This document shows, in pieces, positions 60,844 through 64,000 of a stretch of DNA of 64,000 nucleotides. This DNA comes from Actinomadura citrea (GTDB lineage Bacteria > Actinomycetota > Actinomycetes > Streptosporangiales > Streptosporangiaceae). Every line of letters begins with the position of its first letter. Positions within the stretch are counted from its first letter, which is position 1. The stretch spans positions 5,766,001 to 5,830,000 of the forward strand of contig NZ_JACCBT010000001.1 in the NCBI RefSeq assembly GCF_013409045.1, written 5' to 3'. The notes beneath the pieces were generated by a model. That model ran no database searches. It was not told the DNA's origin and saw nothing but the letters and a program-made list of their open reading frames with translations. The translations under genes and the position numbers were made by a program.

Positions 60844-61782
60844 ATGAGCGACGCACCCGACCGCGAGGGACCGGGAAGCCCGCGGCTGCAGGAGGTCTCC
60901 GACGGGATCTTCGCCTACATCCAGCCCGACGGCACCTGGTGGATCAACAACACCGGCTTCCTCACGGGCGCGCGAGGGGTGACGAGCGTCGACTCCTGTT
61001 CGACCGAGCGCCGCACCCGCGCGTACCTGGCGTCGATCCGGTCCGTCACGGACCATCCCGTCCGGACGCTCGTCAACACCCACCACCACGGCGACCACAC
61101 CTTCGGCAACTACCTGTTCTCCGGCGCGACCGTCGTCGGCCACGAGGGCACCCGGGAGGGCGCGCTCAGCTGGGGCATGCCGTTCGACGAGCCGTTCTGG
61201 ACGAAGGTCGACTGGGGTGACGTCGAGATCGAGCCGCCGTTCCTCACCTACACCGACGGCGTGACCCTGTGGGTGGACGACCTGCGCTGCGAGGTCCGGC
61301 ACGTCGGGACGCCCGCGCACACCACCAACGACTCCATCGTGTGGATCCCGGAGCGGCGGGTGCTCTTCTGCGGCGACCTGCTGTTCAACGGCGGCACCCC
61401 GTTCCTGATGCAGGGCTCCGTCGCGGGCGCGATCAAGGTCCTGGAGGAGGTCGTCGCGCCGCTGGGCGCGGAGACGATCGTCCCCGGGCACGGCCCCGTC
61501 GCCGGTCCCGAGCTCATCGACCGGGTGCTCGGCTACGCGCGGTTCGTCCAAGCGACGGCGGCCGAGGCCCGGCCGGCCGGGCTGTCGCCGCTGGAGGCCG
61601 CCCGCGAGGCCGACCTCGGCCCGTACGCGGAGCTGACCGACCCCGAGCGCCTCGTGGGCAACCTGCACCGCGCCTACGCCGAACTGGACGGGCGGGCGCC
61701 CGGCGCGCCGATCGACCTGATCGCCGCCCTGAACGACATGGTCGCCCTCAACGGCGGCCGCCCGCTCACCTGCCGCGCGTAG
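60844..61782 (+). CDS. metallo-beta-lactamase-fold hydrolase
   Basis: The 312-residue product has the metal motif THHHGDHTFGNYLF (HxHxDH near residue 80), GTPAHTTNDSIVWIPERRVLFCGDLLF with the next histidine and aspartate, and IVPGHGPVAG with the last histidine. It binds two metal ions and probably hydrolyses an ester or amide; the sequence group resembles quinoprotein relay and lactamase-like hydrolases with no fixed substrate. The gene starts the final block and is convergent with the SWIM gene. Confidence 0.9.
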   Translation: MSDAPDREGPGSPRLQEVSDGIFAYIQPDGTWWINNTGFLTGARGVTSVDSCSTERRTRAYLASIRSVTDHPVRTLVNTHHHGDHTFGNYLFSGATVVGHEGTREGALSWGMPFDEPFWTKVDWGDVEIEPPFLTYTDGVTLWVDDLRCEVRHVGTPAHTTNDSIVWIPERRVLFCGDLLFNGGTPFLMQGSVAGAIKVLEEVVAPLGAETIVPGHGPVAGPELIDRVLGYARFVQATAAEARPAGLSPLEAAREADLGPYAELTDPERLVGNLHRAYAELDGRAPGAPIDLIAALNDMVALNGGRPLTCRA

Positions 61783-61789
61783 CGGCGCG

Positions 61790-63739
61790 TCAGCGCAACT
61801 CGGCCGCGGTGACCAGGCGGATGTGGGCGGTGGCCCAGGCGCGGGTCATCTCCTGCGGGTCGTCCGCCGCGAGCGCGGCGGTGAGGGCGGCGAGCGCCCC
61901 GGCGGACGTGCGGAGGCCGGCGCGTTCCAGCGTCCCGCCCGCGCGGACGAGGCGCTCCCGCGTTCCGGACGGCAGGCGCAGCAGGCCGCGATGGGCCGCC
62001 TCCGCACAGGCGGCGAGTGCCTCGTCCAGGGCCCCGGCCAGTGGGTCGGGCGGTGCCGCGGGCGGGGCCCCGAAGGCGGCGGTGCCGTCGCCGGGGGCCA
62101 GGTCGGGGACGACGGGGCCGTCGGCGGTCAGCACGGCGAACGGGTCGATGAGCAGGCCCCCGCGGTCCCTGCGGACGGCGCCCGAGACGAACCGGGGCTC
62201 CGCCGCGAGCGCCCCGGCCAGGGCGTCCAGCGCGGCGGGGCGGTGCGGGCTGTAGTCGGCGGAGACGACGGCCGGGGTGCCGGCCGCGTCGGCGACCACG
62301 GCCTCCAGCCGCTGCGCCCCGGGGTGGTAACCGATGTCGCGGACCTCGGCGATCTCGACGACGCGGACCAGCTCCGCCTCCACGCGGGGCCGCACGAGGC
62401 GGGGCGGCAGCGCGTCCAGGGCCCGCCCCGCGGCGGCCAGGTCGCGCACGAGCAGCGCGGCGGGCAGGCTCTCCCAGGTGTCGCCGAGCGGGGTGACCGT
62501 CGTCTTGGCGATCCGCCCGGCGGCGACCCGGACGACCCGCCCGGCGCTGCGCGAGGCGCTCTCGGACACGACGTTCGCGGCGGCGAGGGACCGCAGCGGC
62601 GACCCGAGGACGCGGCGCCCGGCGAGGTCGGCGCCGGTGAGCCGGTCGCCGTCCGGGACGTCCCAGCGCCGTTTCAGCACGAGGACGATGCCGGTGCCGG
62701 TGTGCGCGAGGTAGACGTCGGCGGTGCGGGCCGCGGGGGTGCCCCCGACGCGGCAGCCGAGGGCGGCGAGGCGGACGCGGCGCAGCGGCGTGTCCGCGGC
62801 CTCCTCCGTGCCGAGCACCTGGGAGCGGGCGGCGCCGCCGCGCGCGGCGCGGTGCCGGGCGTGGACCTCGGCGAGCAGCCCGGCGACGCGCGCCGGGTCG
62901 TGGTCGGCGCGGCGGTCGTGGTGCGCGGCCAGCTGCTCGGCCAGGTCGCCGAGAGCGGCGGCGGGCCAGTGCAGGCCGGCCGCTCCGAGGTCGGCGGCGG
63001 TGCGCCCCAGCGCGGTCGCGAGGACGGGACCGGCGTGCGCCGCGCCCTCCAGGAGGACCTGGCCGGCGAGGTCGAGCGCGGCGTCGAGGCCGTCCCCGCC
63101 GGTCCTGGCCGAGCCGCCGACCTCCAGCCGGATCTCCTCGCCCTCCAGACCGCGCTCGTCGGCGGCGCGGAACGCCCAGACGGCGAGCACGGTGACCTCG
63201 CCGCGCACCGCCGCCACCGCGTCGGTGTGGACGTAGCCGAGCTCGCCCGGCACCAGGAACCGGACCGTGCAGGTCTGCAGCTCGACCTGCGCCACCGGAT
63301 CCTGCGCGGTGGGACGGCGGATCTTAGCCGAGTACCCGGCGCGGAGGCCGCGGCGCGCGGCGGTGAGGGCCCGCCGCCCGAGGACGCGGGCGAGCGCGTC
63401 GTCGTCGAAGGATCCCGGCGACCAGGCGGCCGCCGGCTCCGGGTCCTCGGGGGCCTCCGGTTCGGCGGCGGTCCGCTGGTAGGCCAGGACGAGGCAGATG
63501 CGGTGGCGGCACGTCCCGGTCGCCGCGCAGGAGCAGCGCGCGGCCTCCAGCCCCGCTCCGGCGGGCAGGGACGCCGTGGTGCCGTCGGGGAAGGCGCCGT
63601 CGATCCCGCCGTCCGGGGAGACGGTGATCTCGGGGCCGCCGCCGGCGTCCAGGTCCTTGGCGGCGCGCTTGACCAGGCCGCGGTTGGCGAGGGCCGCGAG
63701 CGCGTCCGGGGTCAGGGCGAGCAGGTCGGCGCGGGTCAT
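61790..63739 (-). CDS. SWIM zinc-finger protein of a VWA-associated module
   Basis: The 649-residue product has a SWIM zinc finger at about residues 68-82 (RCSCAATGTCRHRI; CxC-x5-CxH) after a helical N-terminus (ADLLALTPDALAALANRGLVKRA). The rest is alpha/beta with an Ala-rich composition and no second recognisable domain. ATG 63739 overlaps the stop of the VWA gene by 4 bp, so the two are translationally coupled. Such SWIM proteins occur in conserved clusters with a VWA (CoxE-like) protein and a MoxR ATPase, with an unsettled role. The neighbours lie outside the window. Confidence 0.8.
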   Translation of the reverse strand: MTRADLLALTPDALAALANRGLVKRAAKDLDAGGGPEITVSPDGGIDGAFPDGTTASLPAGAGLEAARCSCAATGTCRHRICLVLAYQRTAAEPEAPEDPEPAAAWSPGSFDDDALARVLGRRALTAARRGLRAGYSAKIRRPTAQDPVAQVELQTCTVRFLVPGELGYVHTDAVAAVRGEVTVLAVWAFRAADERGLEGEEIRLEVGGSARTGGDGLDAALDLAGQVLLEGAAHAGPVLATALGRTAADLGAAGLHWPAAALGDLAEQLAAHHDRRADHDPARVAGLLAEVHARHRAARGGAARSQVLGTEEAADTPLRRVRLAALGCRVGGTPAARTADVYLAHTGTGIVLVLKRRWDVPDGDRLTGADLAGRRVLGSPLRSLAAANVVSESASRSAGRVVRVAAGRIAKTTVTPLGDTWESLPAALLVRDLAAAGRALDALPPRLVRPRVEAELVRVVEIAEVRDIGYHPGAQRLEAVVADAAGTPAVVSADYSPHRPAALDALAGALAAEPRFVSGAVRRDRGGLLIDPFAVLTADGPVVPDLAPGDGTAAFGAPPAAPPDPLAGALDEALAACAEAAHRGLLRLPSGTRERLVRAGGTLERAGLRTSAGALAALTAALAADDPQEMTRAWATAHIRLVTAAELR

Positions 63740-64000
63740 CGGCCGATCCGTTCCGCGACGAACCCGGCGAGCTGCCCCGGCGTCATCGCGCCGACGTGGG
63801 CGCCCTCGTCGGCGAGGCGCTGCGCCGTCCTCCGGTCGTAGGAGGGGTTCGCCTCCTCGTCGAGCGCCGCCAGGCCGAGCACCTGCGTGCCCTGCTGGAC
63901 GAGCCGCCGCACCTCCTCGACGAGCCGGTGCTCGTTCCCGCCCTCGAAGAAGTCGGTGATGACCGCGACGATCGACCGGCGCGGGTTCTCCACCAGGCCG
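63736..64000 (-). CDS. VWA (CoxE-like) domain protein, C-terminal part, cut by the window edge
   Basis: An open frame enters from the right edge and ends at TGA (minus strand) 63736-63738. The visible 88 residues are the end of a VWA domain: VENPRRSIVAVITDFFEGG (strand with the MIDAS-side aspartate), RLVEEVRRLVQQGTQVLGLAAL and a final helix. The start is beyond the window. Partnership with the SWIM gene follows from the 4-bp overlap. Confidence 0.75.
   Translation of the reverse strand, partial: GLVENPRRSIVAVITDFFEGGNEHRLVEEVRRLVQQGTQVLGLAALDEEANPSYDRRTAQRLADEGAHVGAMTPGQLAGFVAERIGR

Overview
The window is GC-rich, tightly packed DNA from an actinomycete. The evidence is pervasive GTG starts, 4-bp start/stop overlaps, leaderless genes with a TAnnnT box 7 bp upstream, an F420-type luciferase-like oxidoreductase, two SAM methyltransferases of the DUF574 (PF04672) type, the GlgE pathway, two P450s and oxygen-dependent (CobG) cobalamin synthesis. 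An Actinomadura/Streptosporangiales-type genome fits best; this is inference, as no rRNA or other marker is present.

Layout. 1-7.5 kb: two DJ-1/PfpI proteins (one with an AraC domain) around a small membrane protein, a LexA-like repressor, P450 plus tandem-YCII protein, DUF574 methyltransferase 1, an F420-type oxidoreductase behind a perfect palindrome, and a GbsR/MarR regulator. 7.5-11.8 kb: a divergent catabolic operon (GMC oxidoreductase, aldehyde dehydrogenase, M20 amidohydrolase). 11.8-12.1 kb: frameshifted remnants of fatty-acid-type genes. 12.1-13.0 kb: a methyltransferase with a coiled-coil tail.

13.2-29.3 kb: a large cobalamin locus. One riboswitch precedes cbtB-cbtA-phosphatase-ChlID-cobO-cobB; a second precedes cobN on the other strand; then come cobG-cobH-cobIJ, the opposed cobL-cobM-cobK, and cobF. 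Together they supply cobalt uptake, corrin ring contraction and methylation, cobalt insertion, amidation and adenosylation. No CobS or CobT is seen, so CobN probably works with the ChlI-ChlD fusion.

29.3-40 kb: MFS exporter with divergent MarR regulator, UppP, dienelactone hydrolase plus a small partner, aminotransferase plus P450, a stand-alone LigD-type polymerase, PaiB-like protein, TusA-like protein and a STAS protein. 38.9-45.1 kb: a ROK repressor divergent from a polar amino-acid ABC transporter, asparaginase and CutC. 45.2-46.5 kb: a DHFR-fold protein and a small cREC (receiver-like) protein. 46.8-53.8 kb: glgE, treS and mak, which turn trehalose into maltose-1-phosphate and then alpha-glucan; an opposite-strand STAS pair separates glgE from treS, and the three genes show an abrupt internal codon-usage mosaic. 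53.9-64 kb: NlpC/P60 peptidase, aldo/keto reductase, DUF574 methyltransferase 2, a zinc ABC transporter behind a Zur-like box, an MreB-like protein, an MBL-fold hydrolase, and the start of a SWIM/VWA module cut by the window edge.

No tRNA, rRNA, insertion sequence, CRISPR array or phage gene was recognised. All assignments come from reading the sequence; no database search was run.
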